From Bacteroidota bacterium (lineage in GTDB: Bacteria > Bacteroidota > Bacteroidia > Cytophagales > Cytophagaceae), in the NCBI GenBank assembly GCA_023428135.1, contig JAEYZG010000021.1, positions 1 through 64,000 on the forward strand: a stretch of 64,000 nucleotides of DNA. Reading direction: 5' to 3'. Below the pieces are notes generated by a model. That model ran no database searches. It was given only the letters and a program-made list of their open reading frames with translations, and had not been told where the DNA came from. Shown here piece by piece: positions 18,240-27,166 of the stretch; within the stretch, counting starts at the first letter, position 1; the number at the start of each line of letters is the position of its first letter. A program made the translations under genes and the position numbers.

Positions 18240-18534
18240 TTGTCCACAGTCACTGCATTTAAATTGATAAGGGTACATAATAGCTAAGAGTATTATCTGA
18301 CGTTAATTAATTATTATAATGATTGAGATGTCATGCCCGATATCTCCAAATTCAGGATGCATGTCCTTTTAATTTATAAGATGATAAAATCTATAGATTT
18401 ATTTTGTTGCTCTTGCTCATGCTGTTGCTTCAAACTCAAAAATGGGTGAAGGATTTATAAAGAGGTAATCCTTGATAAAGAAAAAAAGCCCCTTCATTTC
18501 TAAAGTGGCTTTCAAAGTATGGGTTGGTAAAATT
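18240..18534. other. Gene-free stretch between AraC gene and DUF4397 gene
   Basis: Convergent intergenic region of about 300 bases after the repeat. No gene or RNA seen. It contains the terminator of the minus-strand lipoprotein gene near 18484-18513. Confidence 0.5.
18484..18513 (-). terminator. Probable terminator of the DUF4397 lipoprotein gene
   Basis: Read on the minus strand, AAAGCC-A-CTT pairs with AAG-G-GGCTTT and is followed by a run of T. Confidence 0.6.
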
Positions 18535-19308
18535 TTATGGTAGTATCTGCAACTCATGTTCAATGATAGCAGAAGAAGCATTGCTATCTTGTCCGAATAC
18601 TACTATGGTATAGTGCTTATTAAGATTTCCTGAAAATGTCTGAGGCGCTTCATAATATATTGTTTGGGCACCGAGTCTGTAAATTATACCGGAGACGTTA
18701 TACTCTTTAGTATCTTCTGAACCTGATTTAATAGCTCTCCATTGTGCTGCAGCATTGGCAGTGTATTCTGTAGGTGCACTTGATTTTCCATAAGCTACAT
18801 ATTCGTGAACTCCCGCCTGTGTGCCCCATAGCTTGTATGAAGGATAGTAAGCTTGCATGGAAAGAGAATCATTTCCAACGTTAAATAAATTTGCAAATCT
18901 GTAAGAAAATTTTGAAAGAGGATCACTTACATTACTAAGGTCATCATTTAGAACTTCAATCTTGGGTGCAGATGCTGTTCCGCTTAATAGCACAGTGTAA
19001 TATTTATCTTTTTCAATCTTTAAGTCAAAAAAAGTGTTGGAACCTCCTGCTGCAATTGTTAATTTCTGATCGCCTTCGGATACTTTGATATATTTGGAAT
19101 ATGAACTTGCAGCTACATCGGCAAGGACTTCATTTCCAAGCTTAAATTGAATGTTACCTGAAGCATCAGAAAGTCCGTTTACAAAAAGTATACTGGTATT
19201 TTTAGGCAGATTGTTTGGCGTAGGACTTTCCTTTTTCTCTTCTTTACATGAGCTGAATAAGAATACCTGAAGCACAAATAATAAAACAATATTTTTAAAA
19301 ACTCTCAT
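18535..19308 (-). CDS. DUF4397-domain lipoprotein
   Basis: A 257-aa surface or periplasmic lipoprotein. The ATG at 19308 starts a lipobox signal peptide (VFLFSSC, Cys about 20). A DUF4397 domain follows: NTSILFVNGLSDASGNIQFKL and DQKLTIAAGGSNTFFDLKIEKDKYYTVLLSG form an Ig-like beta sandwich, and a second similar module runs to the end (YTIVVFGQ). It is divergent from the TonB receptor gene with 176 bases between them, so the two may share regulation and it may assist at the outer membrane. No biochemical function is established for the family to my knowledge. Confidence 0.8.
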   Translation of the reverse strand: MRVFKNIVLLFVLQVFLFSSCKEEKKESPTPNNLPKNTSILFVNGLSDASGNIQFKLGNEVLADVAASSYSKYIKVSEGDQKLTIAAGGSNTFFDLKIEKDKYYTVLLSGTASAPKIEVLNDDLSNVSDPLSKFSYRFANLFNVGNDSLSMQAYYPSYKLWGTQAGVHEYVAYGKSSAPTEYTANAAAQWRAIKSGSEDTKEYNVSGIIYRLGAQTIYYEAPQTFSGNLNKHYTIVVFGQDSNASSAIIEHELQILP

Positions 19309-19404
19309 AAAATTTTTTTGACAAAATAAGCATGCATGCAACCAGATCTTATAGTCCATTTGGTATTAAAAATATGCTGATCGGTATTTTTAAAAATCCT
19401 GAAT

Positions 19405-19442
19405 GGCCTATTTAACCTCCTGTTTTTCCTATTCGGCCTATT
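19405..19442. promoter_or_regulatory. Direct repeats GGCCTATT, candidate AraC-type operator
   Basis: Two identical GGCCTATT words at 19405-19412 and 19435-19442 are 30 bases apart, about three helical turns, and lie immediately upstream of the promoter region of the TonB receptor gene. A CAGCCTATT word occurs upstream of the siderophore operon. Spaced direct repeats are the usual binding pattern of AraC-family activators; assignment to the AraC protein at 17152-18147 is inference. Confidence 0.45.
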
Positions 19443-19484
19443 CTTATTTTTTGTAATTATGTTTTTGTTAAATGATGTTTTTTT

Positions 19485-21818
19485 ATGTTAAAATTTGTAA
19501 TTCGTTTGTTGGTTCTGATAGCTTTTTTATTCTTTGGAAATTTTTCATTTGCACAAAAATCAATTTCCGGAACTGTAAATTCTGATGGCCATCCTGTTCC
19601 TTTTGCCATTCTGGAATTAAAGAGCAATAATAGCTCAAGACAAGCTCTTGCTGATGATAAAGGTTCTTTCAGTTTTAATGGTCTTGCTGACAGCTCATAT
19701 ACTCTGACTGTAATGGCAGTGGGCTTTGAGGTTTATAAAGAAACTGTTCAGGTTGGTTCTATTCTTATTATTCATCTGAAATCGGAAGTAATAAAAGAAG
19801 TAGTAGTATACGCCGGCCGTTTTGGTAAAAGGGAAGAAGAAGTGATATCGGTTTCTGTGTTATCGCAAAAGGAGCTTCAGCAGCAGGCTACTATCAATAA
19901 TAATCTCAATGACATTCTGAGTAAAACGACTCCTGGTATCGCTCAGAGTACTGAATCAGCAAGTAACTATGGACAAGGTATCCGGGGAAGGGATATGCAG
20001 GTGATAATGGATGGTGTGCCTCAATCAACTCCCATTCGCAGTGCTTCCAGGGAGTTGAAGTCTCTTGACATATCTTCAATAGGAGAGGTTGAAATTGTCA
20101 GAGGTGCAACAGCTGTTTATGGGCATGGCGCTACAGGAGGTGTGATTAACTTCACTTCTAAGAATCCTAAGTTTAAGAATGATACAGTTTGCTATACTAC
20201 TTCCGTTTCCGGAAACTCTTCTTTTGTGTTTGATAATGATGCTATTCAGAAAAGAGATCCCTTAGGTGGAAGAGTTTTTCAGCAGCTTATGGGAAAAGAA
20301 GGCAGATTGAATTTTCTGGTTAATGGAGCCTATGAGTACATCGGGAAATACTATGATGCCCAGGGTGACCTTATTCCTGTTGATCCTTTAGGGCAGGGAG
20401 GAGCAGCGAATACCAACAATTTAAGTTTATTAGGAAAGGTTGGTTATGAAATCAATAATAAGTCAGGCATCGAATTTAAAGGAATGTACTTTAATAGTGT
20501 CCAGAAGCCAGGATTTATAAGTGTTGGAGGAGAATACAGGGTTCAGAAGGCAGGAACCCAGTTTGGGAACGTTTATGATGGTCAACTAGGTACTGCAACA
20601 AAAAATCTAAGTTTTACCCTGCGTTATTATAATGAAGAAATATTCAGAAATACATCTTTTAAAGCTTTGGCTTACTTTCAGAATAATTTTTCACGTTTCC
20701 CTTATGAACATTCATCAACATATTTCCCTCCATTAGACAGTCTTAGAAGATCTGCTCAGAGTTATATTTCTTCCGATAAAATGGGCATTCGGATGGATTT
20801 TAAAACTGAATTGCCAAAGTTTGTCAGAAGTTCTATTACCTATGGTGTAGATCTGGTAGAAGATAATACTTTTCAAAAGTTCACAGATGGCAGAATCTGG
20901 GTACCTGATATCAAACAAAATAACCTTGCTCCATTTTTGCAAGCGAAATTAGTTCCTGTAAAAAATCTTATACTGAGAGCGGGAATGAGGAATGAAACGG
21001 TTATCCTGAAAGTAAATGATTACAAACAGCTAAGATCAGGAGAGATGGTTCAGGGTGGTACACTTACCTACAACCAATGGCTTTTTAATGCTGGCCTTAG
21101 ATATAATCTGCATAAATTATTCAACCCTTATATCTCGTATGGACAAGGATTTGCCACAACAGAAGTGGGACGTGAGCTGAGAGGTACTGCAGCTAAAGCT
21201 GTAACAGATTTGAAACCCAGGCCTCAGGTAGTTGATAACTACGAGTTCGGTTGGGATATGAGTCTTGGAGATCTTACAATTCAAAATGCTGTTTTCTACA
21301 ATACTTCACAATACGGCGTTACGATATTCGGAACTTCATTTGATGTTCAAAGGGCACCTGAAAGAATCTATGGAGTTGAGTCAGTCGTTGATTATACCTT
21401 AAAGAGCTGGCATCTCAATGCTTCTGCTTCTTATTCAGAAGGAAAAAGTGATCCTGATGGAGATGGCCGATTTACTGATTATCTGCTTGGGTCTCGCATC
21501 GCTCCTTTAAAGCTCACGGCAAGTGTATTTTGTAAAGTATCAAAAAAGACGGATGTTGGTCTTCAGGGGCTATACTCCGGCAATAGAAACCGCTTTGAAG
21601 GACAGCCTGCAGGATTTGGAACAGGTAAGGTTACAGATTATTACCTTGTAGATTTAATAGTCAATTATGCCTTATGGAAAGGAACTATCAGCATGGGAAT
21701 AAACAATCTTTTTAACAGATTATATTTTCCTCCGATTTCACAATGGGCAGGTTCAGGAAGCAGCTATGTAGCCGGAAGGGGACGTACCATTAATTTTACC
21801 TATACAATCAACTACTAG
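19485..21818 (+). CDS. TonB-dependent siderophore receptor
   Basis: Outer-membrane receptor of 777 aa that should import the ferric siderophore. It has a signal peptide (1-23, ending FSFAQ), a carboxypeptidase-regulatory-like domain typical of Bacteroidota receptors (about 25-100; ISGTVNSDGHPVPFAILELK), a plug domain (about 115-235; GIRGRDMQVIMDGVPQ, GEVEIVRGATAVYGHGATGGVINFTSK) and a 22-strand type barrel ending with an aromatic residue (INFTYTINY). The island context (siderophore genes, AraC regulator, PepSY partner 2 bases downstream) supports uptake of the siderophore made by the neighbouring operon or a related xenosiderophore. Confidence 0.92.
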   Translation: MLKFVIRLLVLIAFLFFGNFSFAQKSISGTVNSDGHPVPFAILELKSNNSSRQALADDKGSFSFNGLADSSYTLTVMAVGFEVYKETVQVGSILIIHLKSEVIKEVVVYAGRFGKREEEVISVSVLSQKELQQQATINNNLNDILSKTTPGIAQSTESASNYGQGIRGRDMQVIMDGVPQSTPIRSASRELKSLDISSIGEVEIVRGATAVYGHGATGGVINFTSKNPKFKNDTVCYTTSVSGNSSFVFDNDAIQKRDPLGGRVFQQLMGKEGRLNFLVNGAYEYIGKYYDAQGDLIPVDPLGQGGAANTNNLSLLGKVGYEINNKSGIEFKGMYFNSVQKPGFISVGGEYRVQKAGTQFGNVYDGQLGTATKNLSFTLRYYNEEIFRNTSFKALAYFQNNFSRFPYEHSSTYFPPLDSLRRSAQSYISSDKMGIRMDFKTELPKFVRSSITYGVDLVEDNTFQKFTDGRIWVPDIKQNNLAPFLQAKLVPVKNLILRAGMRNETVILKVNDYKQLRSGEMVQGGTLTYNQWLFNAGLRYNLHKLFNPYISYGQGFATTEVGRELRGTAAKAVTDLKPRPQVVDNYEFGWDMSLGDLTIQNAVFYNTSQYGVTIFGTSFDVQRAPERIYGVESVVDYTLKSWHLNASASYSEGKSDPDGDGRFTDYLLGSRIAPLKLTASVFCKVSKKTDVGLQGLYSGNRNRFEGQPAGFGTGKVTDYYLVDLIVNYALWKGTISMGINNLFNRLYFPPISQWAGSGSSYVAGRGRTINFTYTINY

Positions 21819-21820
21819 TA

Positions 21821-23200
21821 ATGCCTCTCAGAAATATAGATATATTCAAAGTCCATTCATGGGCAGGAATTATTGCAGGAATTGGATTATTGATCATCTC
21901 TCTTTCAGGATCAATGCTCTGCTTTAAGCATGATCTTGAAGAAGTATTGCATCCTGAATTGTATAATGCAATGTACCGGTCTGCCCCTTTCGCTTCAGAT
22001 TTGTATACCGGACTAAATAAGCAATACCCGGAATGGTGTGCAACAACCATTTATTTTCCGCAAAAAGAAAATAATGCTTACAAAGCACAGCTTATTCAAA
22101 GGAAGAATGCCAATAATAAAAGAAATGTATATCTGAATCCTGAGACTATGAAATGGGAGGTGATTCCATATGGTCTTATTAACTTTACGGAAGACCTGCA
22201 TTATTATCTTTTGCTACCAAGGTATCCCGGACTTATAGTTACTTTTATTCTCAGTTTAGGCCTTTGCATTGCCGTGGTCTCAGGAGCCTACATTTATCGT
22301 AAAAAATTGCTTCAGATCTTTTCATTAAAATTTAAGAACCTCAAGAACTGGCATAATTCCATTGGTATCCTTTCTCTGTTTTTTAATGCACTCATGGCGA
22401 CCACAGCATTGTTGATTACGTTATCAGGTGTGCTGGGAGGGCCACGTGGAACTTCTTTTTATCAGACAGATATACCTGAACATTTCGATTTGGATATGCT
22501 TGTCAATGAAGCAAAAAAGGTTAATCCGGATACATATGAACCCATTAAAAATATTTCCTTTCTTTCGGGAAGAACCATGTTCCATTTTCAGCATAATGAT
22601 GGTAAGAATGGAGCACTTGGTTCTTACCACAGAGTTTTCCTGAATCCTGAAACCGGTAAGTTTATTTCAGTTGGAGGGAAGAATGAGACACATTTAATGA
22701 GGGCTTTGAATAGTAGTGTTTCTTTCCATTTTGGAGATTTTTTAGGCTTGCTGCTGAATATACTTTATTCAATTGGTGGAATTCTTATTTCTATTCTTAC
22801 CATTTCAGGTGGTTTGATCTGGTTGAAAAGAGCAAGAGGGGAAATGAAGCCTAAAAAGGTAAAGAAGGAACAAGCAAATTTTGAATATAAATTCGGAAGA
22901 TATTTTAAAAAAGGATGTAAAGCGTTAGGATTTCTATTGCCGTTTATGATAGCAGGAGGGGCTGTATGGGGGATTTTTACAGGAAATATTTTAATAAGCG
23001 CATTGTACTTTACCACCCTATTGTTGTTTCCATTGATCTTTAACTACATCATCCTTCAGATACTTTGGGTTCCTGTAGGAGTCGCTATTTTTATGAAAAA
23101 GACAAAGGCCTATAAATTTAGAATATACCATGCAGTATCTACTGCCCTTTTTGCAGGGGCGTTATTCTGGTATTTAATGATGTGGTATTTGAAGTTTTAA
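21821..23200 (+). CDS. PepSY-associated transmembrane protein (iron-uptake type)
   Basis: Inner-membrane protein of 459 aa with about five transmembrane segments and large periplasmic PepSY regions. It begins VHSWAGIIAGIGLLIISLSG, the classic N-terminal helix of the family, and has the GGLIWLKRARGE exit of the fourth helix. Conserved His residues near the helices (His13, HDLEEVLHPEL, FHFGDFLG) fit a haem- or flavin-linked ferric reductase role proposed for PiuB/FegB-like proteins. The start lies two bases after the receptor stop codon, so they form an operon. Role in reducing or releasing siderophore iron is inference. Confidence 0.85.
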   Translation: MPLRNIDIFKVHSWAGIIAGIGLLIISLSGSMLCFKHDLEEVLHPELYNAMYRSAPFASDLYTGLNKQYPEWCATTIYFPQKENNAYKAQLIQRKNANNKRNVYLNPETMKWEVIPYGLINFTEDLHYYLLLPRYPGLIVTFILSLGLCIAVVSGAYIYRKKLLQIFSLKFKNLKNWHNSIGILSLFFNALMATTALLITLSGVLGGPRGTSFYQTDIPEHFDLDMLVNEAKKVNPDTYEPIKNISFLSGRTMFHFQHNDGKNGALGSYHRVFLNPETGKFISVGGKNETHLMRALNSSVSFHFGDFLGLLLNILYSIGGILISILTISGGLIWLKRARGEMKPKKVKKEQANFEYKFGRYFKKGCKALGFLLPFMIAGGAVWGIFTGNILISALYFTTLLLFPLIFNYIILQILWVPVGVAIFMKKTKAYKFRIYHAVSTALFAGALFWYLMMWYLKF

Positions 23201-23247
23201 AAGGAACATCAGATAAAGCAGTTTTTAATAAAAAGACATAAAAACAA

Positions 23248-23275
23248 AAGGGGCATTTGCATGCCCCTTATTGTC
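23248..23275. terminator. Rho-independent terminator
   Basis: Stem AAGGGGCAT / ATGCCCCTT with loop TTGC (23248-23269) between convergent genes. Confidence 0.8.
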
Positions 23276-23300
23276 TGTCAAAAAAAGTAACCAACTTTTT

Positions 23301-23717
23301 TTACACCTTGTGAATTATAAAATTCACGACACCCCAAATTGTGAAATCCATTGTATCTGTAATTTCGACTGGCTTTTCAGCATTGTCAGAAAAAAGGTAC
23401 AGTTTATTTTGATGTTTTCCAACCCTTTTTAAAACCATTTCTCCATTAATTATCGCAATTACCATAGAGTTCTGGCCGGGTTCTTCCTTTCGGTCGACCA
23501 CTAAAAGATCACCATCTGTGATCCCGGGCAACTGAAGTTTGTTACCCTTTATACGGACATAAAACGTCGAGGACGGATTTTTGATGATAAGATTCTCCAG
23601 ATTTTTTTCTTTTTCATTTTCGGATACTCTTATTGGCTGATTTACAGTTTTTTCATTAAAAATAGCCTCCTCGATTTTTAATGAAATTCTCTGGTCATTT
23701 GCAGATACTCTTAGCAT
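23301..23717 (-). CDS. UmuD/LexA-like S24 protein lacking the catalytic serine
   Basis: A 138-aa protein counted from the ATG at 23717. The C-terminal half is a clear S24/UmuD fold (YVRIKGNKL, GITDGDLLVVDR, MVIAIINGEMVLKRV). E. coli UmuD uses Ser60 and Lys97. Here the lysine of the MVLKRV motif is residue 97, but the GDSM nucleophile motif reads GNKL, so residue 60 is Lys. Autocleavage is therefore not expected. The N-terminal part lacks a recognisable helix-turn-helix, and no umuC gene is adjacent. It may act as an uncleavable UmuD-like partner or a regulator. A perfect operator-like palindrome overlaps its promoter. Confidence 0.8.
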   Translation of the reverse strand: MLRVSANDQRISLKIEEAIFNEKTVNQPIRVSENEKEKNLENLIIKNPSSTFYVRIKGNKLQLPGITDGDLLVVDRKEEPGQNSMVIAIINGEMVLKRVGKHQNKLYLFSDNAEKPVEITDTMDFTIWGVVNFIIHKV

Positions 23718-23730
23718 GTCCGTTAATAAT

Positions 23731-23759
23731 TTTAGCAAATATATATATGTTTTGCTAAA
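23731..23759. promoter_or_regulatory. TTTAGCAAA palindromic operator over the S24 gene promoter
   Basis: TTTAGCAAA and TTTTGCTAAA form an inverted repeat around an AT spacer. On the minus strand the spacer and arm contain TATATTTG, an exact TAnnTTTG -7 box, about 20 bases before the ATG at 23717. A repressor bound here would block the S24 gene and sit beside the promoter of the divergent nuclease gene. LexA-like or self regulation is inference. Confidence 0.55.
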
Positions 23760-23768
23760 TAATTTAGT

Positions 23769-23796
23769 TTTGGTGAGAATATTTTTTTTAACTTTG
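23769..23796 (+). promoter_or_regulatory. Promoter of the exonuclease-GIY-YIG gene
   Basis: TTTG (23769-23772) and TAACTTTG (23789-23796) are spaced 16 bases apart, close to the Bacteroidota -33/-7 arrangement. The leader to the ATG at 23921 would be about 115 bases and includes a small CCATT-CTC-AATGG hairpin. Confidence 0.5.
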
Positions 23797-23920
23797 AGCC
23801 GTTAATCAGGAAGCTTAACAAGAGAAAAAAACACGTTATCCTGCTTGACTATTCAAAAATTTTTATACCACCATTCTCAATGGTCGGATATAAAATAAAT
23901 TTAAAATTAACAAAGATTTA

Positions 23921-25327
23921 ATGCTTTTTGCAATCGTCGATATTGAAACAACGGGAGGGTATTCCGAAGGAAACAGGATTACTGAAATTGCTATAATAAT
24001 AACAGATGGCTATAAAATAATAGACAGATTTGAGTCTCTGATTAATCCAGGTGTGCCAATTCCACCCTTTATTACAGGGCTCACTGGCATAGATAATTCC
24101 ATGACTGATGATGCCCCTTATTTTGGTGAGGTGGCAGAGGAGATTCATGGCTATCTTAAAGACTGTATTTTTGTAGCACATAATGTTAGTTTCGATTTCA
24201 ATTTTGTGAAGTCAGAACTTATGGAAGCTGGCATTGAATTAAAGGTGAAAAAACTCTGTACTGTAAGGTTAAGCAGGAAAATATTTCCCGGATTTCCATC
24301 TTATAGTCTCGGCAACTTATGCAGATTTTTAAATGTGGAAATTGAAAACAGGCATAGGGCAGGTGGTGATGCCGAAGCAACTTATGAGGTATTCACAAAA
24401 TTGGTAGCAAGTGATTCGGAAGGGTTTATTATTACTTCTTTAAAAGCCAATTCAAAGGAAACAACGCTTCCTCCAAACCTTGACAAGGAACAGTTTAATA
24501 GCTTACCGTCTTTTCCGGGTGTGTATTACTTTCATGATGAAAATGGTAAAACCATTTATGTTGGCAAAGCTATAGATATTAAAAAACGTATTACCGGACA
24601 CTTTAGCTCCAGAAACTCGGCTGAAGAAAAACTTAGATTCTTTAATAATATTCATAGCATCTCTTTTGAACTTGCTGGCAATGAGTTAGTGGCTTTTCTA
24701 ATGGAATCACATGAGATAAAAAGACTCTGGCCTCCTTACAATAAAATACAGAAATTCCCCGAAGCTCAGTTTGGTATTTTTTCTTATTACGATCAGAATG
24801 GTTATCAAAGGCTCAGTATAGGAAAGGTCCAGAAGACAACTCCCTTGTTTTCCTTTAACTACATGACTGATGCCAGAGACTTTCTATATGCTGCTGTCAG
24901 GGACTTTGATCTTTGTCCAAGATTGTCAGGGCTTCAAACTACTAAAAAAGCTTGCGTGGATTACAGTCTGAAAGCCTGCAAAGGAGCTTGTGTAATGGAG
25001 GAATCTCCTGAAGACTATAATAAAAAGGTAGAATCTGCATTGGATGGAATGAAACAGGAAAAACCGACCTTTGCTATTATTGGTAAGGGGAGATCTCGGT
25101 ATGAAAATACAGTAGTTCTTATTGAAGACGGTAAATACCAGGGTTTTGGCTTTGTTGAAGACAATACGCTTAGTCACATTGATGATTTCAGGAATGTCAT
25201 TACAAAACAAAAGGAAAGTAAGGATATTCAGAAAATTATAAATCAGTTTGTCGCAAAGCAAGAAAAAGGAAAGTTAAAAGGATATAAATTTATTCCTCTT
25301 TCATCAGACAAAATTGTAGTTGAATAA
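23921..25327 (+). CDS. DEDDh exonuclease fused to a UvrC-like GIY-YIG endonuclease
   Basis: A 468-aa DNA repair-type nuclease. Residues 1-165 are a DnaQ/epsilon-like 3'-5' exonuclease (AIVDIETTGG at 4-13, FVAHNVSFDFNF, and HRAGGDAEATYEVF, giving the D-E-D-H-D set). Residues about 190-280 are a GIY-YIG domain of the UvrC/Cho type (GVYYFHDENGKTIYVGKA, Arg in DIKKRITGH, Glu in FLMESHEIKRLWPPYN). The rest (about 290-468) is a family-specific region with Cys-rich KACVDYSLKACKGACV. The fusion is known in several phyla. It would nick and trim damaged DNA. Divergent from the UmuD-like gene, which supports a DNA-damage setting. Confidence 0.88.
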   Translation: MLFAIVDIETTGGYSEGNRITEIAIIITDGYKIIDRFESLINPGVPIPPFITGLTGIDNSMTDDAPYFGEVAEEIHGYLKDCIFVAHNVSFDFNFVKSELMEAGIELKVKKLCTVRLSRKIFPGFPSYSLGNLCRFLNVEIENRHRAGGDAEATYEVFTKLVASDSEGFIITSLKANSKETTLPPNLDKEQFNSLPSFPGVYYFHDENGKTIYVGKAIDIKKRITGHFSSRNSAEEKLRFFNNIHSISFELAGNELVAFLMESHEIKRLWPPYNKIQKFPEAQFGIFSYYDQNGYQRLSIGKVQKTTPLFSFNYMTDARDFLYAAVRDFDLCPRLSGLQTTKKACVDYSLKACKGACVMEESPEDYNKKVESALDGMKQEKPTFAIIGKGRSRYENTVVLIEDGKYQGFGFVEDNTLSHIDDFRNVITKQKESKDIQKIINQFVAKQEKGKLKGYKFIPLSSDKIVVE

Positions 25328-25491
25328 TAAGATTGTATTACGTTTTTTAGTTAAAAGGGTCCCTTCATCGGGACTCTTATTCTTTCAGTAAAATTCTTTA
25401 TCTGATCCTGTTCAATGCCATTTGATATAAGTCTTAGTAAACTCGATCCAATTATAGCACTTTGGGTAAATTCTTCTTAAGTCCATATGTT

Positions 25492-25529
25492 AAGGTAAGC
25501 AGAACTTTAACACTGCTCTGCTTAGCCTT
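25492..25529 (-). terminator. Possible terminator of the HAMP-GAF gene
   Basis: AAGGTAAGCAGA pairs with TCTGCTTAGCCTT (one bulged base) just after the minus-strand stop at 25535. The downstream T run is weak, so this is a likely but not typical terminator. Confidence 0.45.
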
Positions 25530-25534
25530 AAATA

Positions 25535-27154
25535 TTATTCAGCACCTTTCATTTTTTCTCTAAGTATGTCATTCTCCTGATTTAATATTTTTAACTGCTG
25601 GCTCATTTCCATCTCTTTTCTCATCATATCTTCCTGTGTAGCACCAAGTTCTTCAAGGTTTTGTCTCATTTGCTCTTCCTGCTCTCTTAATTGCTGTGAT
25701 TTTACCTGCGTTTCATCAAGAAGTTTTTTCATTTTCTCTGCTGTCATTGAATTTGAAAGTGAAGCAGCGATATTTTCAGATATTTTTAACAAGAAGTCAA
25801 TTTCATGCCCTGCAAATACTTTAAAGGAGGCAAGTTCTATGATTCCATAAATTTCTTCATTGTATTTAAGTGGAAATACAATAACTGATCTGGGCATTGC
25901 CAATCCAATTCCGGATCTGATCTGCACATAATCTTCCGGTACCTCGGACATGAAGATAGGCTCTTGTTCTACCCATGCTTGTCCAGCCAACCCTTCTCCT
26001 TTTAAATAGCGGGTTTTTCCGAATTTTCTTCTATTCCATGCATAAGATGCAATCTCTTCTATATATTCTTCCTCATTTTCTGTCTGACAGACAAGGAACA
26101 TTCCCTGGTTTACATCAAGGTATTTTACCAGAGAAGAAAGAATGGTATAAGCAAACTCTGTCCTGTCGTTATAGTTATTCCTCAACAGGTCATTAAACCT
26201 GGCATTACCCTCGTTAGCCCAATTCCTGATTTTATCTTCCTCCGAAACTTTTTTAAGGTTGTTCCTCATTTCTAATAAAGAATTTCCAAGAACATCCTGG
26301 CTGCTTAAGGGACTAAAGTCTGCTTCAAAATTTCCTTTTCCAATATTCTCTGCAAACTCAGAAGTTGCTTTCAATCCCTCAATCAAGGTATTGATTCCTT
26401 TAGCCATTTTACCAACCTCATCGTTTTTAATGTTCTGAATAGGCTGTGGATGCAAACCTTTGCTAAGGTCTTCCGTAACTTCTCCGATCTTTTTAATCTG
26501 ATTGAGAACAGTATTGGAGGTATAAACAGATATTACCACACATACTACTATGATTAAAATACCGGAAATGAATAATCCATTTTTTAGAGACCCGAAAAAC
26601 TCTGTCATCATCAATTCATCCTTTTCTTTTTCGGTTTCTTTTATCTTGATTATTATATCAGTCTGTTCTATAATCTTGTTTGCAATCGGGATCACTGTTG
26701 CCTCAAAAGCTTCACTTTCCAAAGAATCAGATGAACTTGCTTTGTAGTTATTTATAATTGTAGTTTCAAGGGCAATAAGTTTGTCTACATTATTCATTAC
26801 ACCCTTTAATAATTCTTTTGATTCGTCTTTTTCCCAGAATACCCTGTTGGCAAGTAAATCTTTTTTTAATCTGTGTAAACCACTTATATAATCTATATCA
26901 GTCGTTTTGTCAGCCTGTACTGGAGGATAGCCATAAACAAGACCGGAAGTGTTATGTACACTTTGAAGAACTTCAAATCTGAATTGATTAAGATTTTGCA
27001 AAGAAGGATCTTTCTCCTTTAAAATCGCCCAAAGAGCTCTTTGAGAATTATTAATGGCGGAAAGGTTAAATACCCCATTTAAACCAAAGATGATTATTAG
27101 AATAAGGAAACCTCCAATGATTTTCTCTCTTATTCCGAAGTTTTTTATTTCCAT
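25535..27154 (-). CDS. Membrane HAMP-GAF sensor with coiled-coil tail
   Basis: A 539-aa inner-membrane sensor. Helix one (about 12-30) and helix two (about 195-215) flank a four-helix-bundle periplasmic domain. A HAMP domain follows (about 217-270; QIKKIGEVTEDLSKG, NDEVGKMAKGINTL), then a GAF domain (about 320-470; VNQGMFLV, GEGLAGQAWVEQEPIFMSEVPEDY, VIVFPLKYNEEIYGIIELASF) and a long Gln/Glu-rich coiled coil to the end. There is no kinase, cyclase, GGDEF or MCP signalling domain, so output must go through a partner. Twelve bases separate it from the upstream sugar-transporter gene, so the two are probably cotranscribed. Confidence 0.8.
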   Translation of the reverse strand: MEIKNFGIREKIIGGFLILIIIFGLNGVFNLSAINNSQRALWAILKEKDPSLQNLNQFRFEVLQSVHNTSGLVYGYPPVQADKTTDIDYISGLHRLKKDLLANRVFWEKDESKELLKGVMNNVDKLIALETTIINNYKASSSDSLESEAFEATVIPIANKIIEQTDIIIKIKETEKEKDELMMTEFFGSLKNGLFISGILIIVVCVVISVYTSNTVLNQIKKIGEVTEDLSKGLHPQPIQNIKNDEVGKMAKGINTLIEGLKATSEFAENIGKGNFEADFSPLSSQDVLGNSLLEMRNNLKKVSEEDKIRNWANEGNARFNDLLRNNYNDRTEFAYTILSSLVKYLDVNQGMFLVCQTENEEEYIEEIASYAWNRRKFGKTRYLKGEGLAGQAWVEQEPIFMSEVPEDYVQIRSGIGLAMPRSVIVFPLKYNEEIYGIIELASFKVFAGHEIDFLLKISENIAASLSNSMTAEKMKKLLDETQVKSQQLREQEEQMRQNLEELGATQEDMMRKEMEMSQQLKILNQENDILREKMKGAE

Positions 27155-27166
27155 TGCTATAAGGTT

